Below are positions 1 through 8,536 of a DNA stretch of 64,000 nucleotides, one piece after another. How positions within the stretch are numbered: the first letter of the stretch is position 1; each line of letters begins with the position of its first letter. Under the pieces are notes generated by a model. It did no database searches. It saw nothing but the letters and a program-made list of their open reading frames with translations, and was not told the origin of the DNA. The DNA is from Streptomyces changanensis. Its GTDB lineage: Bacteria; Actinomycetota; Actinomycetes; Streptomycetales; Streptomycetaceae. Both the position numbers and the translations under genes were made by a program. The stretch lies in contig NZ_CP102332.1 in assembly GCF_024600715.1 (NCBI RefSeq), forward strand, positions 620,001-684,000, given 5' to 3'.

Positions 1-249
1 GACGGCGGGCCCGACCAGGGCAGGCGGCGCATCACGCTCGTCCCCGACCACCACGTCTGCGTGGTCCGCGTCCCCGACCAGGTCGTCTCCTCCGTGTCGC
101 AGGCCCTCGCCCGCCTCGATCCGACGCGTCCGCTGACCTGGATCTCCGGGCCGTCGGCCACCAGCGACATCGAGCTCGACCGCGTCGAGGGCGTCCACGG
201 CCCGCGCCGTCTGGACGTCGTGCTGGTCACGGGGGACCGGGACGGCTGA
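1..249 (+). CDS. lutC: LutC/YkgG-like LUD-domain protein, C-terminal part
   Basis: The frame is open from the first base and ends with TGA at 247-249, giving the last 82 residues of a protein that starts left of the window. The end reads [20 protein letters not shown] followed by PRRLDVVLV, the closing motif of LutC/YkgG (LUD) proteins. In lactate oxidation LutC works with LutA and LutB, which turn L-lactate into pyruvate through an iron-sulfur flavin-free complex. A D-lactate dehydrogenase-like gene lies 0.4 kb downstream on the other strand, which fits lactate metabolism. The family assignment rests on this conserved tail only; the N-terminal part and the partner genes are outside the window. 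Confidence 0.85.
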   Translation, partial: DGGPDQGRRRITLVPDHHVCVVRVPDQVVSSVSQALARLDPTRPLTWISGPSATSDIELDRVEGVHGPRRLDVVLVTGDRDG

Positions 250-290
250 CCGGTCCGACGGCCGGCCCCCACGGGACGGTCGGCCTTGGC

Positions 291-313
291 GGGCCCGCGG
301 GCCCGCGGGCCCG
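291..313. repeat. short self-complementary GGGCCCGC repeat
   Basis: Three near-perfect copies of the 8-mer GGGCCCGC lie end to end just after the LutC-like gene. The unit is largely palindromic, so the RNA could fold into a hairpin and act as a terminator, but no U-run follows. Confidence 0.5.
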
Positions 314-335
314 TCCGTCGGGGCGGGCCGGTCCC

Positions 336-638
336 GCCACGCTGCTGCGGGCGACGCGGGAGGGGCTCTCCACGTCCCTCGACTCGAAGGCCGTCGAGTG
401 GCCGAAGCTGCGCTGGGTCCTGCGCGATCCGGTGTCGGGGACGGGTTACCCGCAGACGCTGATCCGCCTCGGCTACGGGCCGCAGACCCCGGCGAGCCCG
501 CGACGGCCCCTGTCGGACGTCCTGGACGTCGACCGGGAATCCGGACCGTGCGCGCCGGCGGGCCCGTCGCCGACCGCCCGGCCGGCACGGACCCCCGACG
601 GGGACGGGCCTGACCGGTACGGACCTGACGACCGGTAG
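336..638 (+). pseudogene. Acg-type nitroreductase remnant (C-terminal fragment)
   Basis: Reading frame 3 from 336 gives ATLLRATREGLSTSLDSKAV, then EWPKLRWVLRDP, then GYPQTLIRLGYGP and SPRRPLSDVL (to about 530), then unrelated residues to a TGA at 636-638. These blocks match the C-terminal part of Acg-family FMN-binding oxidoreductases: the region around 'GL', the 'YPQ..LRLGYG' block and the 'PRRPL.DVL' tail. The N-terminal two thirds, including most of the flavin-binding core, is absent and there is no plausible start codon or ribosome binding site, so this is a decayed fragment. Acg proteins are members of actinobacterial dormancy regulons, in keeping with the universal stress proteins further right. 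The family match is from pattern recognition only. Confidence 0.7.
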
Positions 639-684
639 GACCTCCCGACCGGCACGGACCCGGCTCCGTCACCGGGGGCCGCGG

Positions 685-1698
685 TCACCGGCGGCCGGAG
701 GGTCCCGGCGGTACCAGGACGTCGTCGCCGGTGCGCCCGGCGAGGTAGTCGTCGATGTTGCGGGCGGTGGTGTCGACGATCTGCCCGACGGCGTCCCGGG
801 TGAAGTACGCCTGGTGGGAGGTGATCAGCACGTTCCGGAAGGTCATCAGGCGGGCGAGAACGTCGTCGGTCATCACCTCCAGCGACTTGTCGAGGAAGAA
901 GACCCCCGCCTCCTCCTCGTAGACGTCCAGCCCGACGCCGTCGAGGCGTCCGTCGCGCAGGGTCTCCACCAGGGCGCGGGCGTCGATGAGGCCGCCGCGG
1001 CTGGTGTTGACCAGGATGGCGTCCCGCTTCATGAGCGCGAGGGCGGCGGCGTCCACGAGGTGGTGGGTCTGCGGGACGAGCGGTACGTGCAGGCTGACCA
1101 GGTCGGACTCCGCGAAGAGGTGGTCTCGCTCCACGTACTCCATGCCCAGCTCCCGACACTCGGGGTTCTCCGTCACGTCCCAGCCGAGCGACCGCATGCC
1201 GAAGCCGTGGGCGATCCGTGCGAACGCCGTGCCGATCTTGCCGGTGCCGAGGACGCCGACGGTCCGGCCGTGCAGGTCCCGGCCCATCAGACCGGTCAGG
1301 CGAAAGTCGAACTCCCGGGTCCGCCCGGTCGCCCGGACCAGCCGGCGGTCCACCGCGAGGGCCAGCGCCCAGGCGAACTCGGCCACCGAGTACGGCGAGT
1401 AGGACGACACCCGGGCCACACCGATGCCGATCCTGCGGGCCGCGTCGACGTCGATGTTGTTGTATCCGGTGGAGCGCTGGACGACCATCCGCGTGCCCCC
1501 CTCGCGGAGGGCCCCGAGGACGGTCGCGTCCAGGACGTCGTTCACACTGCTGCAGACGACCTCGTACCCGGCGGCCGTCGACGCGGTGTCCCCGTCGAGG
1601 AAGAAGTCGAGGCACCGTACCCGGTGCCGGTCGGCGAGCGCCGCCTCCAGCAGTGGACGCTCGTCGGGCACCACCCCGTACGCGACGACCTCGACCAT
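685..1698 (-). CDS. ldhA: D-isomer 2-hydroxyacid dehydrogenase (D-lactate dehydrogenase-like)
   Basis: This 337-residue protein should reduce pyruvate (or a related 2-oxoacid) to the D-hydroxyacid with NADH in the cytosol. The Rossmann motif GTGKIG is at about residues 151-156 with Asp174 as the NAD-selecting acid. The catalytic trio is present: Arg234 in NTSRGG, the Glu of GLDVYEEE (261-263), and His295 in ITSHQAYFTRD, a phrase typical of LdhA-type enzymes. The ATG at 1698 follows GGAAGAGGAGC, a strong ribosome binding site; an upstream in-frame extension is GC-rich filler and was rejected. The gene stands alone, pointing away from the tandem repeat at 2155. The exact substrate cannot be read from sequence. 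Confidence 0.9.
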   Translation of the reverse strand: MVEVVAYGVVPDERPLLEAALADRHRVRCLDFFLDGDTASTAAGYEVVCSSVNDVLDATVLGALREGGTRMVVQRSTGYNNIDVDAARRIGIGVARVSSYSPYSVAEFAWALALAVDRRLVRATGRTREFDFRLTGLMGRDLHGRTVGVLGTGKIGTAFARIAHGFGMRSLGWDVTENPECRELGMEYVERDHLFAESDLVSLHVPLVPQTHHLVDAAALALMKRDAILVNTSRGGLIDARALVETLRDGRLDGVGLDVYEEEAGVFFLDKSLEVMTDDVLARLMTFRNVLITSHQAYFTRDAVGQIVDTTARNIDDYLAGRTGDDVLVPPGPSGRR

Positions 1699-2154
1699 GC
1701 CCCTGCTCCTCTTCCGAGCGTTCCCGGGCCCAAGCCCCTGCCCATGGCCCTGCCCGTGCCGGTGCGCGTCGCGTGGGGCCTCCGGCGGCCGGGACCCGCT
1801 GGGCGGGCCACAGCCCGGACGACCGCCCACTGTCCCTTCCTACGGCACGCGGGGCACCGGCCGCCACCGGTGGCGCGGAGCGCCCGCTCCCTTCCTGCCG
1901 GTCCCCGGGCGGTCGCCCCGGCCGGGCGCGGCCCTCGGGCGCACGGCAGCGGCATGGGGCGCGCGGCAAGACTGCCGGGGTCCGGCAGTGTCCTGCCACC
2001 CACCCAGGTGGGACGATCCCCGGACGGCACACGCCACAGCGGCCGGCAGCGCCTCCCGAGCGCCGCGAACGCCCGCTCCGGTGGGCATCGCCGTACCGAC
2101 GAGCCCACTCGCCCACTCCGCCGGGCCCGCAAACCGGGCCCCAGGCCGCGGGCC
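1699..2154. other. gene-free spacer between divergent genes
   Basis: About 450 bases with no recognisable coding sequence. Open frames on both strands run through it but their products are Arg/Pro/Gly filler. It must carry the promoters of the dehydrogenase (left) and of the channel-like gene (right); I could not assign -10/-35 boxes with confidence. Confidence 0.6.
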
Positions 2155-2232
2155 GGGTCCGGGGGGTCCGGGGGCCGGGTCCGGGGGGTCCGGGGGCCGG
2201 GTCCGGGGGGTCCGGGGGCCGGGTCCGGGGGG
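2155..2232. repeat. 22-bp tandem repeat, 3.5 copies
   Basis: The 22-bp unit starting GGGTCCGGGGGGTCCG and ending GGGCC occurs at 2155-2176, 2177-2198 and 2199-2220 without mismatch, followed by half a copy. It ends about 22 bases before the start codon of the channel-like gene, so it lies in that gene's leader or promoter. Confidence 0.9.
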
Positions 2233-2254
2233 ACACCGACACGAAGGGGGAGAC

Positions 2255-4285
2255 ATGGCGCTGCCGCCGCGACGGGACCAGGGCGGACACCCGACCGGTC
2301 ACATGGTCGTCTGCGGGGACGACGGGCTCGCCCGGCGTCTGGCCAGCGAACTGTGGGACGTCTACCGCGAACCGGTCGTCCTGGTCGTCCCCGGCGGTGG
2401 CGCCGAAGTCCGCCTGGAGGGGCAGCCCTGCGTCCTGTCGCACGCGGCCGGTCCGATGGGCCGGACCGGCCCGGCGACCAGGAGGTCCGTCGGCACCGCC
2501 GCCGACGACGCGAACGGCGGGCACGTCCCGCCGATCCGGGAGGTGCCGGCCGACTCCCCCACGGACGCGGCCCTCCTGCACGCCGGGGTCGACCGTGCCG
2601 CGGCCCTGGCCCTCTTGTACGAGGACGACGAGACCAACCTGCGCGCGGCGCTCGCCGCCCGCCGCCTCAGCCCGGGCCTCCGGTTGGTGGTCCGCATGTA
2701 CAACCGCAAGCTCGGGCAGCATATGGAGGAACTCCTCGACCAGGCGGCCCTCCTGGCCGAGCCCGGCATGGACCGGGCGGCCCTGGCGGCCTCCACGACG
2801 GTGCTCTCCGACGCGGACACCGCCGCTCCCGCGCTCGCCGCCACCGCCGTCGCCGGGACGAGCAAGGTCGTCCAGGCCGACGGCCTCCTCCTGTGCGCGG
2901 CGGAACGGACCCCTCCCGGGCAGGGCGAGGTGCCGGACCCCGGCCTGTGCACGCTGGCTCTGCTGTCGTCGACGACGTCCGACCCCGCCGGCGCCGAGGG
3001 GTCCGACGCGAGCGGCTCCCAGGGACCGCTGCTGCTGCCCGACGACCGGGCCGTGCGGGCCGCCGCCGGGCGCGGCACCGTCGTCCTGGAGACCGTCCGC
3101 CACGCCGCCCCCGTCCGTCCGCCACGCCGCCTCTCCCGGAGTGGCGCCCGGTTCGGCGAGCTGTTCTCGGCCCGGCTGCGATGGGCGCTCGCGGGCATCG
3201 TCGCCTCGGTGCTCGCCCTGACGGTCACCACCACCGTGCTCACCGACGCCGACCCCGTGCACGCCGCCTACCTCACTCTGCTCGACCTGTTCTCGATCAA
3301 TGACCCCGCCGTCGACGAGCCGGTCACCCGTCAGGTCCTCCAGCTGCTGGCCGGGCTCGTCGGCCTCGCCCTGCTCCCCCTCCTCGTCGCCGGCGCCCTC
3401 GAAGCGCTCGGCACGTTCCGCGCCACGGGCGCGCTGCGCCGGCCGCCGCGCGGCCTGTCCGGCCACGTCGTGCTCCTCGGCCTGGGCAAGGTCGGCGCCC
3501 GCGTCCTCACCCGCCTCCGGGAACTCGACATCCCCGTCGTCTGCGTCGAGGAGGACCCCGACGCCCGCGGTCTGCCGCTCGCCCGCCGCCTCGGCGTACC
3601 GGTCGTGCTCGGCGACGTCACCGAGGAAGGCGTCCTGGAGGCCGCCAAGGTCCACCGCGCGCACGCGCTGCTCGCGCTCACCAGCTCGGACACGACGAAC
3701 CTCGAAGCCACCCTCTCCGCACGCACCCTCAGGACCGACCTGCGGGTGGCGCTCCGCCTGTACGACGACGACTTCGCCACCGCCGTGCACCGCACCCTGC
3801 GCGCCGCGCACCCCGACGCGCTCACCCGCAGCCGCAGCGTCACCCACCTCGCCGCGCCCGCGTTCGCCGGCGCCATGATGGGCCGCCAGGTCCTGGGCGC
3901 GATCCCCGTCGAACGGAAGGTCCTCGTCTTCGCCGCCCTGCTCGTGGCCGGGCAGCCCCGGCTCGAAGGCCGCACGGTCGCCGAGGCGTTCCGGCCGGGT
4001 GCCTGGCGGATCGTCGCCCTCGACACGGCCGCCCCCGCCGCCCGCCGCCCCGACCTCGCCTCGGCGCACCGCGACGGTGAGCGCCCCCAGCTGCTGTGGG
4101 ACCTCCACCCGGGCTACGTGTTGCGCCCCGAGGACCGGGTCGTCGTCGCCGCGACGCGGGGCGGCCTCGCCGATCTCCTCGGCCGGGGCACCGCGCCGCG
4201 CGGGACGCCCACCGGTCCGCGGCGACGGCCGGCGCCACCCCGGCAGGGGGACGCGCCGGTGGCCCCGACCGGGGCCGGGGCATGA
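2255..4285 (+). CDS. ion-channel-like membrane protein with two TrkA-N/RCK domains
   Basis: This 676-residue protein has an N-terminal RCK-like domain starting HMVVCGDDGLARRLASEL (about residue 16), two membrane segments near residues 310-330 and 365-390 (WALAGIVASVLALTV and LLAGLVGLALLPLLVAGAL), and a second RCK domain starting GHVVLLGLGKVGARVL with the full GxGxxG nucleotide-binding motif. This layout is that of CASTOR/POLLUX-like or TrkA-linked potassium channel relatives, which gate ion flow in response to NAD(H) or other ligands. The stretch between the two membrane segments has no TVGYG-type selectivity filter, so conduction of potassium is not assured. ATG 2255 follows AAGGGGGAGAC. An antiporter gene follows on the same strand 330 bases away. 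Confidence 0.8.
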   Translation: MALPPRRDQGGHPTGHMVVCGDDGLARRLASELWDVYREPVVLVVPGGGAEVRLEGQPCVLSHAAGPMGRTGPATRRSVGTAADDANGGHVPPIREVPADSPTDAALLHAGVDRAAALALLYEDDETNLRAALAARRLSPGLRLVVRMYNRKLGQHMEELLDQAALLAEPGMDRAALAASTTVLSDADTAAPALAATAVAGTSKVVQADGLLLCAAERTPPGQGEVPDPGLCTLALLSSTTSDPAGAEGSDASGSQGPLLLPDDRAVRAAAGRGTVVLETVRHAAPVRPPRRLSRSGARFGELFSARLRWALAGIVASVLALTVTTTVLTDADPVHAAYLTLLDLFSINDPAVDEPVTRQVLQLLAGLVGLALLPLLVAGALEALGTFRATGALRRPPRGLSGHVVLLGLGKVGARVLTRLRELDIPVVCVEEDPDARGLPLARRLGVPVVLGDVTEEGVLEAAKVHRAHALLALTSSDTTNLEATLSARTLRTDLRVALRLYDDDFATAVHRTLRAAHPDALTRSRSVTHLAAPAFAGAMMGRQVLGAIPVERKVLVFAALLVAGQPRLEGRTVAEAFRPGAWRIVALDTAAPAARRPDLASAHRDGERPQLLWDLHPGYVLRPEDRVVVAATRGGLADLLGRGTAPRGTPTGPRRRPAPPRQGDAPVAPTGAGA

Positions 4286-4616
4286 GTCGCGGGGAGCGGC
4301 GGATACCGCCTGGGTCGTCCGGGGGTACGGCACGCCTCTCCGGTGCCCGCGGTGGCGTGCCGCGTGTTCGGCCGGTCTTCCCGGTCGTCCCCGACCGGCC
4401 CCGTCTTCCCGGTCGTCCCGGTCTTCTCATGAGCCGGCCGTCAGCGGGTAGGCGCGCGGTCGTTGCCGAGGGCCGGCGGCGTGGCCGGGCCGGGCGTACG
4501 CCGGACCCCCTGTCAGGGACGCGTGAGGAACGGGAAGGGTCCGCGGCGGAGTGCCGGCGGCAAGGCTGGTCGGCGAACAGGGAACAGCTGTCCTCGCTGG
4601 AACGGGAGTCTCTCGC
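4286..4616. other. gene-free spacer with short direct repeats
   Basis: No gene is visible. GTCTTCCCGGTCGTCCC occurs twice between about 4375 and 4430. The last 20 bases hold the ribosome binding site (GGGAG) of the antiporter gene. Confidence 0.6.
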
Positions 4617-5873
4617 ATGGTGCTCGTAGCCGTCTTCGGCGCCGCTCTGCTCGTCGCGGTGCTGCTCTCCGGGCTCGCGGCCCGGACGGTGCTGTCCACG
4701 TCCTTCCTCTTCCTCGTCGGCGGCGCGCTCGTCAGCGACGGGTTCCTCGGACTGATCCACATCACGCCGGACAGTGGCATCGTCGCGGTCACCGCTGACC
4801 TCGCCCTGTTCGCGGTGCTGTTCACCGACGGCATGCACGTGTCGTTCCCCAAGCTGCGGTCCGGCTGGAAGAGCCCGGCCCGGGCCCTGGGACTCGGGAT
4901 GCCGCTGGCCTTCCTCGGCATGGCGCTGGTGACCCACTACCTGGTCGGCCTGGACTGGACGACGTCCTTCCTCGTCGGCGCCGTCCTGGCACCGACGGAC
5001 CCGGTGTTCGCCTCCGCGATCGTGGGTCGCAAGGAGGTGCCCCCGAAGCTGCGGCAGCTGCTGAACGTGGAGAGCGGCATCAACGACGGACTGGCGCTCC
5101 CGGTCGTCCTGGTCCTCATCGCCGCGGCCGGCCCGAGCAACGGCGACGCCGAGACGTCCTTCGGGATGATCGCCCTGGAGCTCGGACTGGGGCTGGCTTT
5201 CGGCGTGCTGCTGCCGCTGCTGGTCAACGGGCTCGTACGGTTCCGCCTGCTCGGCGCGGAGCCGAAGCTGCAGCCGATGCTTCCGCTGGCCACCGGGATC
5301 CTCCTGTACGCCCTGTGCCACCTGACCCACGCCAACCCGTACCTGGCGGCGTTCTCCGCGGGCGCCGTGATCGTCGCCGTGTCGCCCGAGGCGAAGGCGG
5401 CGTTCGAGCCCCTCGGCGAGGCACTGGCGGAGCTGGCGAAGTTCGCCGCCCTGCTGGTCTTCGGTGCGTTGCTGACGCCACACCTCTTCGGGAACCTCTC
5501 CGTGGGCGGGTACGTCGCGGTGGTCCTGGCGATCGTGCTCATCCGCCCGGCGTCGCTCCTGCTGTCGCTCATCGGTACGGCGTTCGACCGCCGCGAGCGG
5601 CTCGTGGCCGCCTGGTTCGGGCCCAAGGGCTTCGCGTCCGTCGTGTACGGGCTGCTGGTGCTCCAGGCGGGCATCCCGCAGGGCGAGGAGGCGTACACCC
5701 TGATCGCGGTCTGCATCGCCTTCTCGATCGTCGCCCACAGCAGCACCGATGTCCCCATCGCGCGGCTCTTCGAGGTCGACGACCTCGCCGGCATTCCGGG
5801 TGGTGAGGACGACGCGCCGGCCGAGCGGACGGGGACCGACCACGACGCCGACGCCGCCACCCGGTGGCGCTGA
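4617..5873 (+). CDS. CPA-type cation:proton antiporter (NhaP-like)
   Basis: This 418-residue integral membrane protein consists of about twelve hydrophobic helices (for example MVLVAVFGAALLVAVLLSGL at the start). It carries APTDPVFASAIVG and LNVESGINDGLALPVVLVL, the hallmark of CPA1 sodium or potassium/proton antiporters, in which the Asp of the ND pair is in the ion path. It should exchange Na+ or K+ for H+ across the cytoplasmic membrane for pH and salt homeostasis. The ATG at 4617 sits 9 bases after GGGAG; 22 upstream in-frame residues from 4551 lack a ribosome binding site. The channel-like gene upstream may share its role in ion balance. The transported cation cannot be told from sequence. 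Confidence 0.9.
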   Translation: MVLVAVFGAALLVAVLLSGLAARTVLSTSFLFLVGGALVSDGFLGLIHITPDSGIVAVTADLALFAVLFTDGMHVSFPKLRSGWKSPARALGLGMPLAFLGMALVTHYLVGLDWTTSFLVGAVLAPTDPVFASAIVGRKEVPPKLRQLLNVESGINDGLALPVVLVLIAAAGPSNGDAETSFGMIALELGLGLAFGVLLPLLVNGLVRFRLLGAEPKLQPMLPLATGILLYALCHLTHANPYLAAFSAGAVIVAVSPEAKAAFEPLGEALAELAKFAALLVFGALLTPHLFGNLSVGGYVAVVLAIVLIRPASLLLSLIGTAFDRRERLVAAWFGPKGFASVVYGLLVLQAGIPQGEEAYTLIAVCIAFSIVAHSSTDVPIARLFEVDDLAGIPGGEDDAPAERTGTDHDADAATRWR

Positions 5874-5890
5874 GCCCCGGGCCCCGCCTC

Positions 5891-5935
5891 AGGAGCGGCA
5901 GGAGCGGCAGGAGCGGCAGGAGCGGCAGGAGCAGG
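5891..5935. repeat. 9-bp tandem repeat, five copies
   Basis: AGGAGCGGC is repeated four times exactly and a fifth time with changes, straight after the antiporter stop codon. The unit resembles a ribosome binding site repeated in tandem. Confidence 0.9.
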
Positions 5936-6180
5936 GTCCCCCGTGGGACGTTCGCTGGTCGAACCGCAGCCGGTGCGCACGGGCCTGGCAGCCGTCCGGC
6001 GCCGCGCGCGTGCGTACTCGGCGCCGAAACAGGTACACGTCCCGCTGGGCGTGCCGCTCACCCGCCGCCGGACCGACCGGACTCGCGGACGGCCGGTCGT
6101 GGGGCGGCAGCGCCGCGCCGGACGGCCGTGATCGGCACGGACGGACACGACGAGCGAGTGGAGAGGGAGGCGGACGACCC
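5936..6180. other. spacer before the glucose dehydrogenase gene
   Basis: No gene is recognised; a 62-codon open frame at 5943 has no ribosome binding site and no familiar motif. The last bases hold GAGAGGGAGGCGG, the ribosome binding site of the next gene. Confidence 0.5.
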
Positions 6181-7227
6181 ATGCGCGCCTTGACCGTACG
6201 GCCCGGCCGGAAGGACTCGTTGGAGGTGCGGCAGGTCCCCGACCCCTCCCCCGCGGACGGGGAGCTCCTCGTCCGCGGCCTGGCGATGGGTGTCTGCGGC
6301 ACGGACCACGAGATCGCGGACGGCCGGTACGGATGGGCACCGCCGGGACGCGACCGGCTCGTCCTCGGGCACGAGTCACTGGGCCGCGTGGAGCGGGCCG
6401 CCCCCGGCAGCGGCTTCGCGGCCGGTGACCTGGTGGCCGGGGTGGTGCGCCGACCGGATCCGGTACCGTGCGGCGCCTGCGCGCACGGCGAGTTCGACAT
6501 GTGCCGCAACGGCCGCTACACGGAGCGCGGCATCAAGGAGATCGACGGCTGCGGCTCCCAGCTGTGGTGCGTCGAGAGCGACTACGCGGTACGGCTCGAA
6601 CCGCACCTGGAGCCCGTCGGGGTGCTGATGGAACCCACCTCCGTCGTGGCCAAGGCGTGGGAGCAGGTGGAGCGCGTCGGTCGGCGCTCCTGGTTCGAGC
6701 CGCGGCGGGCCCTGGTCACCGGCGCCGGCCCGATCGGCCTGCTGGCCGCCCTGCTCGGTACGCAGCGCGGACTGGAGGTACACGTCCTGGACCGCGTGAC
6801 CGACGGGCCGAAGCCCGCGCTGGTGCGGGACCTGGGTGCCGTGTACCACACCGAGGACGCCACACAGGTGATCGAGAAGGTCTGCCCGGACGTCATCATC
6901 GAAGCCACCGGAGCCGGCGGCCTGGTCCTCGCCGCGCTGACCGGGACCGCCTCCTACGGGGTGGTGTGCCTGACCGGCGTGTCGCCCGCCGGCCGCCGCG
7001 TCACCGTGGACGCCGGCTCGATCAACCGGGACATCGTGCTGGAGAACGACGCCGTGGTCGGGTCCGTCAACGCGAACCTGCGGCACTACCGGCAAGCCGC
7101 CGACGCCCTGGTGAAGGCCGATTTGGTCTGGCTGGAACGCCTGATCACCAGGCGGGTGCCGCTCGAAAGCGCCCCCGACGCGTTCCGGCGGCAGCCGGAC
7201 GACGTCAAGGTCGTGATCGACCTGTAG
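6181..7227 (+). CDS. gdh: zinc-dependent glucose 1-dehydrogenase
   Basis: This 348-residue medium-chain dehydrogenase should oxidise D-glucose to gluconolactone with NAD(P)+. It has the catalytic zinc site (GVCGTDHEI then LVLGHESLG), a structural zinc loop (PCGACAHGEFDMCRNGRYTE), and a Rossmann core GAGPIGLLAALLG. The block RYTERGIKEIDGCGSQLW and the C-terminal DDVKVVIDL are typical of archaeal-type glucose dehydrogenases also found in actinobacteria. The ATG at 6181 follows a good ribosome binding site. A gluconokinase gene lies 1.3 kb downstream on the same strand, so glucose could be oxidised to gluconate and phosphorylated, bypassing glucokinase. The lactonase that would link the two is not in the window. 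Confidence 0.88.
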   Translation: MRALTVRPGRKDSLEVRQVPDPSPADGELLVRGLAMGVCGTDHEIADGRYGWAPPGRDRLVLGHESLGRVERAAPGSGFAAGDLVAGVVRRPDPVPCGACAHGEFDMCRNGRYTERGIKEIDGCGSQLWCVESDYAVRLEPHLEPVGVLMEPTSVVAKAWEQVERVGRRSWFEPRRALVTGAGPIGLLAALLGTQRGLEVHVLDRVTDGPKPALVRDLGAVYHTEDATQVIEKVCPDVIIEATGAGGLVLAALTGTASYGVVCLTGVSPAGRRVTVDAGSINRDIVLENDAVVGSVNANLRHYRQAADALVKADLVWLERLITRRVPLESAPDAFRRQPDDVKVVIDL

Positions 7228-7241
7228 GGGCCGGCCCGGGA

Positions 7242-7258
7242 TCCTCCGACGGGGAGGA
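7242..7258 (+). terminator. weak hairpin after glucose dehydrogenase
   Basis: TCCTCC and GGAGGA flank a 5-base loop 15 bases after the stop codon. The stem is short and there is no U-run. Confidence 0.35.
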
Positions 7259-7443
7259 CCGCTCGCGCGGGGCACCGGCCGGTGCGTGTTCCTCGGCCCC
7301 GGACCGAACTCGCCCGCGTCCCGGTCACGGCGGCACTGGCGTACCCGGTTCTCGTCGCCGCGGTACGCGCCCCGGGCAAGCGGACGCGGCAGTGAGTACG
7401 GGAACTCATGTGCCCGGGGACGCCGGCTGACAGGATCCGCGAC

Positions 7444-8367
7444 ATGACGAGCGCTGGAAGGACACTGACGGTTCTGCACCTCTTCCTGGTGTGGGCGGCG
7501 ATGACGGCCGCGGTGCCGATGCTCGGCCTGGGTGTGCTGGGGGCGGCCTGGGGCGGTGGGGCCGGTGCGGCGGTGCCGGTCCTCGCGCTGGGCGTGCCGG
7601 CGGCGGTCGGCCTGCTGGCCGCGGCGGGCACACCGGCGCGGACCGTGGTGCCGCTGTGCGGCTCCGTGCCGCGGCGGCTCGGGTGGGCGGTACTGGTCTT
7701 CGTCCTCGGCACCCTCGGCGTCCTGGCAGGGCTGGCCGCCTACGACGAGGGCGTCGACCTGGGGAGCGCCGGTACCCGGATCGCGCTGACGGGGGTGCCG
7801 TACGCCGTGGCCGCGGCGCTCTTCGTGCCGGACCGGTGGCTGCGGCCGGGGGCGGTGGCGGCGTTGGCGGCCGCAGTGGCCTACGGAGGCTTCGTCGGTC
7901 CGGCGCAGTCGGAGCGGCACCGGCACGAGGCCGACGTCGCGCGGTTCCGGGAGAACCCGGAGCTGATGCACCTGGGCACCGCACCGCCCGGCATGCAGGT
8001 CTCCCGCGCCGAGGCCGGCTCCGCGTACTTCGGCGTCGAGTACCGCGCCGTCCGGCAGGACGTGTTCGCGTACGTGTCCCTGGCGATGCGCCCGGCGCTC
8101 ACGCCGGCACTCCGCTGCCCCGAGTTCCCGGAGCCGGGCGTGTCCTGCGCGGTGGACGCGCACGGCGAGATGCGCACGGTCCGCGACCTCCCGGGCGGCA
8201 CCCGCGCGGTCACCCTCACGCGCCGCCACCGGAACGCGGAGGCCGAGGTCACCAGCCAGACCCTCGACGAAGCCGGGCTACGCCGCTTCCTGGACTCCCT
8301 GCACCCGCTGACGGACAGGGAGCTGGAGGAGCTGATGCGGGAGAAGAAGATCGGGTACCGGTTCTGA
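7444..8367 (+). CDS. membrane protein of unknown function
   Basis: This 307-residue protein is not recognised. Its first 160 residues contain about five hydrophobic segments rich in Ala, Val, Leu and Gly (for example LTVLHLFLVWAAMTAAVPML near the start and VLVFVLGTLGVLAGLAA), ending near YGGFVGP. The remaining 145 residues are soluble and charged, with two Cys (LRCPEFPEPGVSCAV) that could form a disulfide if the domain is outside the cell, and a lysine-rich end. The ATG at 7444 follows a weak AGGA. An upstream start at 7408 adds 12 residues without support. No operon partner is evident: the spacing to neighbours is 170-220 bases on both sides. Confidence 0.7.
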   Translation: MTSAGRTLTVLHLFLVWAAMTAAVPMLGLGVLGAAWGGGAGAAVPVLALGVPAAVGLLAAAGTPARTVVPLCGSVPRRLGWAVLVFVLGTLGVLAGLAAYDEGVDLGSAGTRIALTGVPYAVAAALFVPDRWLRPGAVAALAAAVAYGGFVGPAQSERHRHEADVARFRENPELMHLGTAPPGMQVSRAEAGSAYFGVEYRAVRQDVFAYVSLAMRPALTPALRCPEFPEPGVSCAVDAHGEMRTVRDLPGGTRAVTLTRRHRNAEAEVTSQTLDEAGLRRFLDSLHPLTDRELEELMREKKIGYRF

Positions 8368-8437
8368 GTCGCGCTCGCCCCGGGTTCCCCCTCCGCCTCC
8401 TCGTCCTCTCCCCCGTGGCGATCGTCGCCAGGCCCCT

Positions 8438-8473
8438 CCAGTCGTCCCTCAGTTCGTCCCTCAGTTCTTCCCT
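8438..8473. repeat. 12-bp imperfect tandem repeat
   Basis: Three near-copies of CAGTTCGTCCCT lie between the membrane protein and the gluconokinase promoter. Confidence 0.6.
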
Positions 8474-8524
8474 CCGGTCGTCCGTCGTCACGGCCCGGCC
8501 GGCCGTCGGTTCGTGATGCTGCGT

Positions 8525-8530
8525 TAGCCT
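8525..8530 (+). promoter_or_regulatory. -10 hexamer TAGCCT for leaderless gntK
   Basis: TAGCCT ends 6 bases before ATG 8537, which places transcription start at the A of the start codon. Confidence 0.65.
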
Positions 8531-8536
8531 GAGGTG

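Noticed and set aside
473..4333. A 1286-codon open frame on the minus strand across the dehydrogenase and channel genes.
   Set aside because: It overlaps two recognised genes in the wrong frame and its product is Arg/Pro/Gly-rich; long stop-free antisense frames are normal in GC-rich DNA.
5943..6131. A 62-codon open frame between antiporter and glucose dehydrogenase.
   Set aside because: No ribosome binding site, no familiar motif and Arg-rich filler at its end.
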